Assembly (NCBI GenBank): GCA_016189965.1
Contig: JACPRL010000052.1
Coordinates: 1-17,351 of the forward strand
Source: Acidobacteriota bacterium
GTDB lineage: Bacteria > Acidobacteriota > Terriglobia > Acidiferrales > 2-02-FULL-67-57
Direction: 5' to 3'
DNA length: 17,351 nucleotides
The translations under genes and the position numbers were made by a program. Under the pieces are notes generated by a model. That model was not told the DNA's origin. It worked only from the letters and a program-made list of their open reading frames with translations, and ran no database searches. Shown here in pieces: positions 1 to 5,667 of the stretch (position 1 is its first letter; each line of letters starts with the position of its first letter).

Positions 1-24
1 GGCCTGCTCGAGGTAACGGTTCAT
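1..24 (-). CDS. Start of an unidentified gene (partial, cut by window edge)
   Basis: An ATG at 24-22 on the minus strand opens a frame reading MNRYLEQA up to the window edge. It lies 7 nt after the stop codon of the VWA gene (TGA at 34-32), which is the spacing expected of a next gene in the same operon. There is no clear Shine-Dalgarno sequence, so translation would have to be coupled to the gene upstream. Eight residues are too few to name a product, and the start could be chance. Confidence 0.35.
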
Positions 25-31
25 AAGCGAT

Positions 32-970
32 TCAAGGGCGGCGCGGCTCGGCGAAGTAGCCCTGGCGGTGCCGCACGCGATAATCTCCGCCTTTGACGCG
101 CACCTCGATGGTGCGGAACTCGGGGCGGAAGGGAGGCGGCGCCGGCACGTAACCGAGCAGGTACTGGGTGCGCAGCAGCTCGCTCAATTGGTCGAAGAAG
201 CGGTCGAGCTCGGCCGCCCCGCCGGGGAAGAACACCTGCCCGCCGGTCAACTGCGCCAAGTTGATCAGCGCGTGCTCGCCGCGCACGCTGCGGCCGCTCT
301 CGCCCGGAATCGGCCGCACCACGAGGGCGAAAATGCTGGCTTCGGTTTGCTGGGCAGCGCGCAGAGCGGCGTGGAAATCAGCTTCGCTCGAGGTGTCGTT
401 GCCATCGGTCACCAGCACCAAGACGCGCCGGCCGCGGCGCTGCTGGAGTTTGGCGGAGGCTTCGGCGATGGCGTCGTAGAGCGCCGTGCCGCCGCGCGGG
501 CGAATCGCCTTCAACGCCGCCTCCATCTGGCCGGCTTCGGGGGAGAAGTCGGCCAGTTGTTGCACGCTCCCGGCGAAGGCGTAGAGCGCCGCGTTGTCCT
601 CGGGGCGGAGCACGCGGCGGATGAAGCGCGCCAAGGCCGCCTTTTCCGTCTTCAGCTCGGCGGCGGTGCTCAGGCTGGCGTCGATCATCAGCACCAGTTG
701 CAGCGGCAGGGCGGTGTTCCGTTCAAACACCTTCACCGGGCGCAGCTCGCCGTTCTCATAAACCTCGAAGGCCTCCAGCTCCAGCCAAGTCACCGGCTGG
801 CCGTCGGCGGTGCTGACGCTGGCCGGCACCAGCACCAGCTCGACGTCGACCCGGTAGCGGTAGTCGTCCGGCGGGAGCGGCGGAGGCGGTACTTGCGCCG
901 GCGCCGCCAGCGAGAAAAACAGGACCAGCAGAAGCCACGCCGGACGCTGCCGCGCGACGACCACGGTCAC
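32..970 (-). CDS. Secreted von Willebrand factor A domain protein, acidobacterial VWFA-related type
   Basis: 312 residues. The start is hydrophobic (about residues 10-26, ending APAQ) and looks like a cleavable signal peptide, so the protein is probably exported. A short beta-rich region (about 38-85) precedes a VWA domain (about 88-270) with a complete metal-ion-dependent adhesion site: DASLS at 97-101, Thr162 in GGTALYD and Asp189 in VTDG. The C-terminus has QYLLGYVP (269-276) and YRVRHRQGYFA (297-307), as in the VWFA-related proteins (TIGR03436 type) that are expanded in Acidobacteria. Its function is unknown; metal-dependent binding of a protein partner is the family expectation. The start is GTG at 970, and this codon overlaps the stop of the MoaD-MoaE gene (GTGA), so the two are probably translationally coupled. 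The role is not obviously linked to molybdopterin. Confidence 0.9.
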   Translation of the reverse strand: MTVVVARQRPAWLLLVLFFSLAAPAQVPPPPLPPDDYRYRVDVELVLVPASVSTADGQPVTWLELEAFEVYENGELRPVKVFERNTALPLQLVLMIDASLSTAAELKTEKAALARFIRRVLRPEDNAALYAFAGSVQQLADFSPEAGQMEAALKAIRPRGGTALYDAIAEASAKLQQRRGRRVLVLVTDGNDTSSEADFHAALRAAQQTEASIFALVVRPIPGESGRSVRGEHALINLAQLTGGQVFFPGGAAELDRFFDQLSELLRTQYLLGYVPAPPPFRPEFRTIEVRVKGGDYRVRHRQGYFAEPRRP

Positions 971-1677
971 GGCTTCGCCTGCGACGGCGTGGCGGGCAGA
1001 GCCGCGGCGGCGGGGAACTCGCCCTCCGCCCAGACGGCGCCGTCGGCGAAGTACTCTTTCTTCCAGATGGGCACGGTGCGCTTGAGGAGGTCAATGGCGG
1101 CGCGGCAGGCGTCAAAGGCCGCGGCGCGGTGGGCGGAGCTGACGGCGATGAGCACGCTGGTTTCGCCGATTTCAAGCCGCCCCAGGCGGTGGACCATCAC
1201 GAGGCGGTCAATCGCGAACTGCTGGTGGAGTTCGGCGGCGAGGGCGCGCATCTTGGCCAGCGCCATCGCCTCGTAGGCTTCGTAGTCGAGGTAGAGCGTC
1301 TGGCGGCCGGCGGAGTGGTTGCGCACGATGCCCTCGAAGATGACGACGGCACCGTCGGGGGGCGCCTTGATGGCGGCGACCAGCTCCTCGCGCGCGATGG
1401 GCGCGCGCGTCAACTCGACGCGGTCGGAGTTCGCGCCGCCGCTCACCGGTGGGATGAAGGCCACTTCGTCGCCCCCGCGGAGCGGCACGGCCGCGTCCGC
1501 GTACTCCTGGTTGACCGCCACAGCGATGCTGGGACGGAACTCGTCCCAGCGCGGCACCCGCTCCTGGTAGTAGGACACCAGGTCGGCGACCGAGGCGCCC
1601 GCCGGCAACTCCACCTGGTCTTCCGCCCGGCCGACCAGGTCTTTGAGTTGCCCGAAGAAGAGAACCTTGACCTGCAT
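967..1677 (-). CDS. MoaD-MoaE fusion, molybdopterin synthase small plus large subunit
   Basis: 236 residues carrying both subunits of molybdopterin synthase, which adds two sulfurs to cyclic pyranopterin monophosphate in molybdenum cofactor synthesis. Residues 1-81 are MoaD, a ubiquitin-like sulfur carrier that starts MQVKVLFFG and ends in PPVSGG (Gly80-Gly81). Residues about 86-225 are MoaE: FEGIVRNHS (114-122), HRLGRLEIGE (163-172), SSAHRAAAFDAC (180-191) and KRTVPIWKKEYF (199-210). Lys199 and Lys206 have the same 7-residue spacing as the two catalytic lysines of E. coli MoaE (119 and 126). In separate MoaD the Gly-Gly is the free C-terminus and becomes a thiocarboxylate, but here it is internal. 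Such fusions are known (mycobacterial MoaX), where the chain is cleaved after Gly-Gly. The start is ATG at 1677 with a weak ribosome site. No other moa gene is visible. Confidence 0.93.
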   Translation of the reverse strand: MQVKVLFFGQLKDLVGRAEDQVELPAGASVADLVSYYQERVPRWDEFRPSIAVAVNQEYADAAVPLRGGDEVAFIPPVSGGANSDRVELTRAPIAREELVAAIKAPPDGAVVIFEGIVRNHSAGRQTLYLDYEAYEAMALAKMRALAAELHQQFAIDRLVMVHRLGRLEIGETSVLIAVSSAHRAAAFDACRAAIDLLKRTVPIWKKEYFADGAVWAEGEFPAAAALPATPSQAKP

Positions 1678-1745
1678 AGTCTGTTCGATGCTCGACAGCA
1701 GCTTTCGAGCTTAGCACCCCGCCCCCGTTGGGGGCAATTGACCAC

Positions 1746-1864
1746 GATTGGTTTATCGGGTGATTGGTTTATCGGTTAATCGGTTCTCTGGCTCGCAGGG
1801 CGTCGGAGCAGCGCGGCAGCGGCAAGCTTCCCCTTCAACCAATAAACCGATGAACCGATAAGCC
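1746..1864. repeat. Direct and inverted repeats in the divergent intergenic region
   Basis: A 14-bp direct repeat, GATTGGTTTATCGG, lies at 1746-1759 and 1762-1775. The stretch 1766-1785 is also an inverted match (18 of 20) to 1845-1864, with 59 nt between the arms. The region separates the minus-strand moaD-moaE gene from the plus-strand gene at 1936, so promoters for both must lie here or close by. The repeats could be regulatory or simply an intergenic repeat family; the sequence does not decide. I see no convincing -35/-10 pair. Confidence 0.6.
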
Positions 1865-1923
1865 AAAGTCGGCTGGCGGAAAGCGGTGCGCCGCGATATT
1901 CTCCCTCGCAGCCAACCCTCGCC

Positions 1924-1928
1924 GGAGG
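1924..1928 (+). promoter_or_regulatory. Shine-Dalgarno site for the gene at 1936
   Basis: GGAGG, 7 nt before the ATG. It is a canonical site and fixes the start codon. Confidence 0.7.
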
Positions 1929-1935
1929 CCGCGCC

Positions 1936-2901
1936 ATGGGCACTGCGCCGGAAGCGCCTCTCCCCACCCTTTCACCGCCGCTGCGTCGGCTGCGCTGGTT
2001 GCGGCGGGCCACGCTGGCGGCGGCCGCGCTGATCGTCGTCCACTCCGTGGGCCGGCCGCTCGCTGTCGTGTTGCTTCTCGGCCTTCCCTGGAGCGAGTTC
2101 GCGCGACCGGCGCGGGAGCTCCTGTGGCTGCCGCCGGTGGTGGCTGTCTATGTGTTCGTCTGGTGGCGCCTGCGGGCCGGATGGAACCGCCCCGGGCTGG
2201 CGCTGGGGTTCGCGGTCGGGATTGTGGGCTTCGTCATAACCGTCTTTCAACTGCTGGATGAGCTGTCACGGTTTCCCAGCTATTGGCTCGCCTATGTGTG
2301 GATGGCCCCTCTGGCCCTGCTGACGCTGGCGCAGGCGGCGATGGTGGTGAGCGCGCTGGGGGCTCCCTACGCGCTGGGACGGGAGGAGGGCGGCGCCGCC
2401 CGGCGCGTCTGGCAGACGATGAAGCCGACCGTGTTCGGTGTCGTTGGGGTTGTGCTGGCCGGCCTGATTCTCTCCTACAACTTCGCCCTGCGGCCTCGTG
2501 GCTTCCCGGCGAATGAAAGCACGGCCGCCGGCTCGCTGCGCACCATCAACACCGCAGCGGTCGTTTACAACGACACCTACAAGAACGGCTTCCCGCCAAA
2601 TCTCTCCGTGCTGGGGCCGCCGCCGGCGGCGAGCGAGCCGAGCTGCCAGGCCGCCGACTTGATTGATCCCACGCTGCTCACGGGCGAGAAGAACGGCTAT
2701 GCCTTCGTCTACACGCCCGGGCCACCGGTGGGCGACCCGGTGGCCGGCTGTCCGGTGGGCGTCGAGAGCTACACGGTCAGCGCGCGCCCCCTGCGGTACG
2801 AGAAGACCGGGGTGCGGAGTTTTTTCAGCGACGAGTCGGCCGTTCTCCGTTGGACCCCGGAGGACCGCGCCGCGACGGTCAACGACGAGCCGGTGCAGTA
2901 G
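1936..2901 (+). CDS. Multispanning membrane protein with a C-terminal pilin-like domain
   Basis: 321 residues, not a named family that I recognise. The N-terminal half has about five hydrophobic stretches (roughly 25-50, 62-78, 88-108, 117-141 and 164-182). The last one is followed by an extracytoplasmic domain (about 190-321). That domain opens with ESTAAGSLRTINTAAVVYND (194-213) and continues with GFPPNLSVLGPPP, LIDPTLLTGEKNGYAFVYTP and a tail with two cysteines (237 and 272). This pattern resembles the globular part of acidobacterial type IV pilin/GspG-like proteins, where a hydrophobic helix leads into a SLRTIN-type segment. There is no prepilin peptidase site, so it would not assemble as a normal pilin. 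ATG at 1936 is supported by GGAGG at 1924-1928, 7 nt upstream. The pilin relationship is from pattern memory and needs a profile search. Confidence 0.8.
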   Translation: MGTAPEAPLPTLSPPLRRLRWLRRATLAAAALIVVHSVGRPLAVVLLLGLPWSEFARPARELLWLPPVVAVYVFVWWRLRAGWNRPGLALGFAVGIVGFVITVFQLLDELSRFPSYWLAYVWMAPLALLTLAQAAMVVSALGAPYALGREEGGAARRVWQTMKPTVFGVVGVVLAGLILSYNFALRPRGFPANESTAAGSLRTINTAAVVYNDTYKNGFPPNLSVLGPPPAASEPSCQAADLIDPTLLTGEKNGYAFVYTPGPPVGDPVAGCPVGVESYTVSARPLRYEKTGVRSFFSDESAVLRWTPEDRAATVNDEPVQ

Positions 2902-2947
2902 CGGCTCTGCCCCCGGAGGGTCAAGGACCGTTTCAGGAAAGCCCCGG

Positions 2948-2978
2948 AAATGCGTGGCAACGCGTTGCCCACGCATTT
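2948..2978 (+). terminator. Long hairpin 46 nt after the membrane-protein gene
   Basis: Arms at 2948-2962 (AAATGCGTGGCAACG) and 2963-2978 pair over 15 bp with a single bulged C and essentially no loop. A second stem (CCCTCC 2981-2986 with GGAGGG 2995-3000) follows at once. There is no T-run, so this is not a classic intrinsic terminator. It may stop or protect the 3' end of the transcript, or be a repeat element. Confidence 0.45.
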
Positions 2979-3009
2979 CTCCCTCCGCCCCAGGGGAGGG
3001 GGTAGCCAC

Positions 3010-3035
3010 AAAGGCACGAAGGCACGAAGAAAAGA
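3010..3035 (+). repeat. Short degenerate tandem repeat (AGGCACGA, period 8)
   Basis: Two perfect copies of AGGCACGA follow CCACAA and run into an AGAAAAG tail. A/G-rich tandem repeats of this kind occur between genes in many environmental bacteria. No function can be read from it. Confidence 0.5.
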
Positions 3036-3061
3036 ATTTCAGGAAACAGGCGTCTTTGTGT

Positions 3062-3147
3062 CTACCATTGACGGTAGCGGAACCCTTTAGGGTTCCACCT
3101 AGGGAAGACAGAAGTGGAAGGCTGAAGCCTTCCGCTACCATTGATGG
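3062..3147. repeat. Pair of inverted GTAG-headed palindromes (REP/BIME-like element)
   Basis: The first unit (3074-3096, plus) is GTAGC followed by a perfect stem GGAACCC / GGGTTCC around TTTA. The second unit (3116-3138, minus) reads GTAGC followed by GGAAGGC / GCCTTCC around TTCA. They match at 18 of 23 positions, and the four stem differences form two compensated base pairs. The hairpins face each other across a 19-bp spacer. CTACCATTGACGG (3062-3074) and CTACCATTGATGG (3135-3147) flank the pair as a 12/13 direct repeat. A GTAG head plus palindrome, in paired inverted copies, is the known layout of REP elements mobilised by RAYT transposases. No RAYT gene is in this window. Confidence 0.75.
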
Positions 3148-3150
3148 GCG

Positions 3151-3492
3151 ATGAAGACGGTGCTGGTGGTGGGGCGCGACTGGCAGTTCCGGTCGCTGCT
3201 GCGCGCCCAGTTGCGCGAAGAGGGCTACGCGGCGCTGGGGCTGGAGACGCTGACGGACGCGGAGGAAGAAATCCGCCGGCCTGACGAGGTCGCCGCCGTA
3301 GTCTTCGACACCACGGGAGCTGCGGCTGAAGAGCTGCAAACCGCGCTGCCGCGGCTGGCGGCGCGCCTGCCGGTGGTTGTAGTAGCGGGGGCGCAGGAGG
3401 AAGTTCCGGCGGCGGCGCGCGTTCTGCGCCGCCCGGTGGCCATCGGCGAGGTCGCGGCCGCGCTGCGCGACCTCCTCGCGCCGCGCGCCTAG
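3151..3492 (+). CDS. Stand-alone degenerate receiver (CheY-like) domain protein
   Basis: 113 residues with the length and alternating beta/alpha pattern of a response-regulator receiver: strand 1 KTVLVVGRD, a helix containing FRSLLRAQLREEGY, strand 3 AAVVFD and strand 4 PVVVVAG. Asp53 sits where the phosphorylated aspartate belongs. The usual acidic pair after strand 1 is reduced to Arg9-Asp10, the Thr/Ser of strand 4 is Ala or Gly (79-80), and the conserved Lys before Pro is Arg94. Phosphorylation is therefore doubtful, and it may act as a pseudo-receiver that binds a partner. No output domain is present. The ATG is preceded within 4 nt by the REP-like element and has no good Shine-Dalgarno site. 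No kinase gene is adjacent. Confidence 0.72.
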   Translation: MKTVLVVGRDWQFRSLLRAQLREEGYAALGLETLTDAEEEIRRPDEVAAVVFDTTGAAAEELQTALPRLAARLPVVVVAGAQEEVPAAARVLRRPVAIGEVAAALRDLLAPRA

Positions 3493-3586
3493 AAGCGGTC
3501 GGACAATCCCTGGACGGCGGTGGCACCCAAGAGAGGGTTTCTCCCGCACCCCTTCCTAGGTGGCGCTGCGCGCAGTATTTCTTTTC

Positions 3587-3642
3587 GGCACGGCTTCCCT
3601 CGACAGGCTCGGGATCTCCGCTTCGCTCCGAGAAGCCGTGCC
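3587..3642. repeat. 56-bp inverted repeat
   Basis: GGCACGGCTTC (3587-3597) pairs perfectly with GAAGCCGTGCC (3632-3642), 11 bp. The left part, GGCTTCCCTCGAC followed shortly by CTCGGGA (from 3593), recurs in similar form from 5552 in another intergenic gap, so this is a dispersed repeat. Confidence 0.6.
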
Positions 3643-3700
3643 CGTCCAAAGCAGGACACAGAGACAAGACAGAGAAGGCGCCCAAAGGGCGCCTGGCAGA

Positions 3701-3864
3701 CCCTTCGACTACGCTCAGGGCGGGCAGGAATGTCTGCCCCACCAGAAGGACAAGAGTTGGGCCGGGCGTCCCTGCCTCTTTGCGTCCTTGCCTCCTTGCC
3801 TCTCTGCTTGGCTTCTTGCGTGTCTTTCTCAGTGTCTCTGCCTGCCCTGAGCGAAGTCGAAGGG
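3701..3864. repeat. Inverted pair of 21-bp repeats (CCCTTCGACT type)
   Basis: The copy at 3701-3721 starts CCCTTCGACTACGCTCAGG. The copy at 3844-3864 is its reverse complement with one mismatch (20 of 21). The 122 bp between them contain a GGGCAG/CTGCCC hairpin and a pyrimidine-rich tract. No transposase lies inside. Confidence 0.7.
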
Positions 3865-3893
3865 TGTCTCCGTGGCTAACCAGAATCAAAGCT

Positions 3894-3912
3894 GCCGCCG
3901 GGTTTCGGCGGC
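3894..3912 (+). repeat. Hairpin upstream of the MFS gene
   Basis: GCCGCCG and CGGCGGC pair around a GGTTT loop, about 50 nt before the start codon at 3965. It could be the end of the repeat region or part of the leader. No T-run follows. Confidence 0.4.
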
Positions 3913-3964
3913 GGCGTCTAACTGGTAGACTACTCGGCCCTCGCGTTCGCGGGCCTAAGACAGA

Positions 3965-5281
3965 ATGGACGCGCACAAGCCGGTCGAACCGCTCTACCCC
4001 GAAGAAGTGGCGCCGCCGCCGCAACCGCCGGCGGCGCCGCTGCTGCCCGGCCTGCCGGCACGGCTGTTTGCGCCGCAGACGGGAATGCTGCGGGCGCTGC
4101 GCCACCGCAACTACCGGCTGTTCTGGACGGGAAACTTCCTCTCCAACATCGGCACCTGGATGCACCAGGTGGCGCTGGGGTGGCTGGTGCTGGAGACGAC
4201 CAACTCGCCTTTCCTGCTCGGCGTGGTGGGCTTCGCGCAGTTCGTCCCGGCGCTGATTTTCTCCCTGCCCGGCGGGGTCATCGCCGACCGGGTGAACCGG
4301 CGGCGGTGGCTGCTGGGGACGCACGCCGCCATGCTGGTACTGGCGCTGGCACTGGCGGTGGCGGTGACGCTCGAGGTCATCACCTATGCCGGAATCGTCC
4401 TCATTGCGTTCCTGCTGGGGACGGCGAGCGCGGTCAACGCGCCGGCCTACCAGGCGCTGGTGCGCGACCTCTCCAGCCGCGAGGACGTCCTGAACGCCAT
4501 TGCGCTCAACTCGATGCAGTTCAACCTCTCGCGCTTTATCGGCCCCTCGATTGCCGGCATCCTGGTGAGCACGGTGGGGCTGGTGAGCTGCTTCTACGTG
4601 AACGCCGCGAGCTTTCTGGCGCCGCTGGTGGCGCTCACCCTGGTGCGCTACCACGCTGAGGCGCGCGCCGGCAACAACTCCATGGTGGCGGGACTGGCGG
4701 AAGGCTTCGGCTACCTGCGCGGCCACCGGCACATCCTGCTACTGGTGAGCATCGTGGCCATGGTGAGCCTGTTCGGCCTGCCCTACTTGATCTTCCTCCC
4801 TGTGTTCGCGCGCGACGTGCTCGAAGTCGGGGCGCGCGGCCTAGGCTACATGACCTCGGCCAGCGGCGGCGGCGCCCTGCTGGGAGCGCTGGTGCTGGCC
4901 ACCTGGCAGTCGGAGCGGCGGCGCGGGCCGCTGGTGCTGGGCGGGACGATGGTGTTTTTCGCCGGGGTGTTGCTGCTGGCGCTGTCGCGGAACTTCTATC
5001 TGTCGCTGGCCGCTCTGGTGGTGGTGGGAGGGGCAATGGTCTGCGCGGTGGCGACGGTGAACAGCCTCATCCAGACGCTGGTGCCCGACACGGTGCGCGG
5101 GCGCGTGCTGAGCTGGCACACCATGGCCTACCTGGGCTTCAGCCCGCTGGGCAGCCTGCTGGTCGGCGCGCTGGCCGCCACCTGGGGGACGCCGGCGGCG
5201 CTGGCGCTCTGCGCCGCCGGGCCGCTCGTCCTCACCGGGGCGCTCTGGGTCGGCGCTCCGTGGCTGCGACAGTTGAAATAA
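3965..5281 (+). CDS. Major facilitator superfamily transporter, MFS_3/EntS-like
   Basis: 438 residues, a typical length for this 12-helix family. After a proline-rich tail (1-40) comes RALRHRNYRLFWTGNFLSNI (43-62), the usual opening of the EntS-like (DHA3) exporters. It is followed by LGWLVLETTNSPFLLGVV and the loop 2-3 motif GGVIADRVNRRRW (103-115), matching MFS motif A. Later segments are strongly hydrophobic. Members export siderophores, drugs or other small molecules by proton exchange; no substrate can be assigned. The start at ATG 3965 is favoured because the codons of the proline-rich tail look coding, but ATG at 4085 (Met41) would give a more standard N-terminus. The zinc-ribbon gene follows 44 nt downstream on the same strand. 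Confidence 0.88.
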   Translation: MDAHKPVEPLYPEEVAPPPQPPAAPLLPGLPARLFAPQTGMLRALRHRNYRLFWTGNFLSNIGTWMHQVALGWLVLETTNSPFLLGVVGFAQFVPALIFSLPGGVIADRVNRRRWLLGTHAAMLVLALALAVAVTLEVITYAGIVLIAFLLGTASAVNAPAYQALVRDLSSREDVLNAIALNSMQFNLSRFIGPSIAGILVSTVGLVSCFYVNAASFLAPLVALTLVRYHAEARAGNNSMVAGLAEGFGYLRGHRHILLLVSIVAMVSLFGLPYLIFLPVFARDVLEVGARGLGYMTSASGGGALLGALVLATWQSERRRGPLVLGGTMVFFAGVLLLALSRNFYLSLAALVVVGGAMVCAVATVNSLIQTLVPDTVRGRVLSWHTMAYLGFSPLGSLLVGALAATWGTPAALALCAAGPLVLTGALWVGAPWLRQLK

Positions 5282-5314
5282 AAGACAGAAAAGAGAAAAT
5301 GGAAAACAGAAAAT

Positions 5315-5320
5315 AGGAGA
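5315..5320 (+). promoter_or_regulatory. Shine-Dalgarno site of the small zinc-ribbon gene
   Basis: AGGAGA ends 5 nt before the ATG at 5326. It sits in an A-rich leader of GAAAA-like units after the MFS stop. It is a main reason to call the short frame a gene. Confidence 0.65.
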
Positions 5321-5325
5321 CGCCG

Positions 5326-5478
5326 ATGGAAGAGACGAAAACTGCCAAAGGCGGCGAAGAGGAGACCCGCAAGACGGGCGCGCCGGTGATTCACCGGGTA
5401 TGCGAGGCCTGCAACAACATGTTCGCCACCCACCCGGGCAGCAAAGAGCGGCGCTGCCCCAACTGCCGCAAAGAATAG
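5326..5478 (+). CDS. Small zinc-ribbon protein, 50 residues
   Basis: ATG 5326 to TAG 5478. The first 20 residues are charged (MEETKTAKGGEEETRKTG). A Cys4 zinc ribbon follows: Cys26-x2-Cys29 (VCEAC) and Cys44-x2-Cys47 (CPNC), 14 residues apart, with FATHPGSKERR between. Two CxxC knuckles at this spacing are typical of small zinc ribbons that bind nucleic acid or protein. A strong AGGAGA site supports translation, and the gene follows the MFS gene by 44 nt, so the two are probably cotranscribed. Its role is unknown; no family name is claimed. Confidence 0.8.
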   Translation: MEETKTAKGGEEETRKTGAPVIHRVCEACNNMFATHPGSKERRCPNCRKE

Positions 5479-5501
5479 TTAATAGTTAGCAGTTAACAGT
5501 T
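5476..5501 (+). repeat. TAGTTA/CAGTTAA short tandem repeats
   Basis: A run of near-identical 6-8 nt units (AGTTAAT, AGTTAGC, AGTTAAC, AGTTGA) begins at the zinc-ribbon stop codon. Much lower in GC than its surroundings. No function is evident. Confidence 0.5.
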
Positions 5502-5667
5502 GAACAGTCCGCGGCTAAACGCACTTTGATGACTATCACCCGCCTGCGCCAAGGCTTCCCTCGACGGAACTCGGGACAGGTCGGCGGGCGCGAAACATCG
5601 GGGCTGAAGCCTTGCTGGCAGTAGAACAGTCGGCGTGCGTTCAACGCACCTTGATGGCCATCATCAC
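5502..5667. repeat. Direct repeat duplicating the tail of the phosphatase gene
   Basis: The segment 5502-5539 resembles 5624-5667. Both start GAACAGTC, contain AACGCAC, and then TTGATG followed by ATC and AC. The right copy includes the last codons of the SpoIIE-like gene (IKVR stop). On the minus strand the left copy still reads VIVIKVR in part, without the stop. It looks like a decayed duplicate of the gene's 3' end. Between them lies a second copy of the GGCTTCCCTCGAC-type repeat. Confidence 0.55.

Larger units (their letters stand above)
3493..3964. other. Gene-free mosaic of hairpins and dispersed repeats
   Basis: 472 bp with no convincing gene; the open frames here are low quality. It holds a GGCACGGCTTC/GAAGCCGTGCC inverted repeat, a GGCGCCC-AAA-GGGCGCC hairpin (3677-3693), an inverted pair at 3701-3721 and 3844-3864, a GGGCAG/CTGCCC hairpin (3722-3739), a pyrimidine-rich tract of CTTGCCTC-like units (about 3771-3842), and GCCGCCG/CGGCGGC (3894-3912). 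The promoter of the MFS gene probably lies near the right end, but I could not pick one. Confidence 0.65.

Noticed and set aside
68..1276. 402-codon plus-strand frame opposite the VWA and moaDE genes
   Set aside because: Low-complexity protein without any domain; both opposite-strand genes have family motifs throughout.
3520..3879. 119-codon frame in the repeat mosaic
   Set aside because: Made entirely of repeat sequence translated by chance; no ribosome site or domain.
3062..4732. Long minus-strand open frame of 556 codons
   Set aside because: It is rich in Arg, Pro, His and Gln, crosses the repeat region and lies opposite the clearly real MFS gene; it is a shadow of high GC content.
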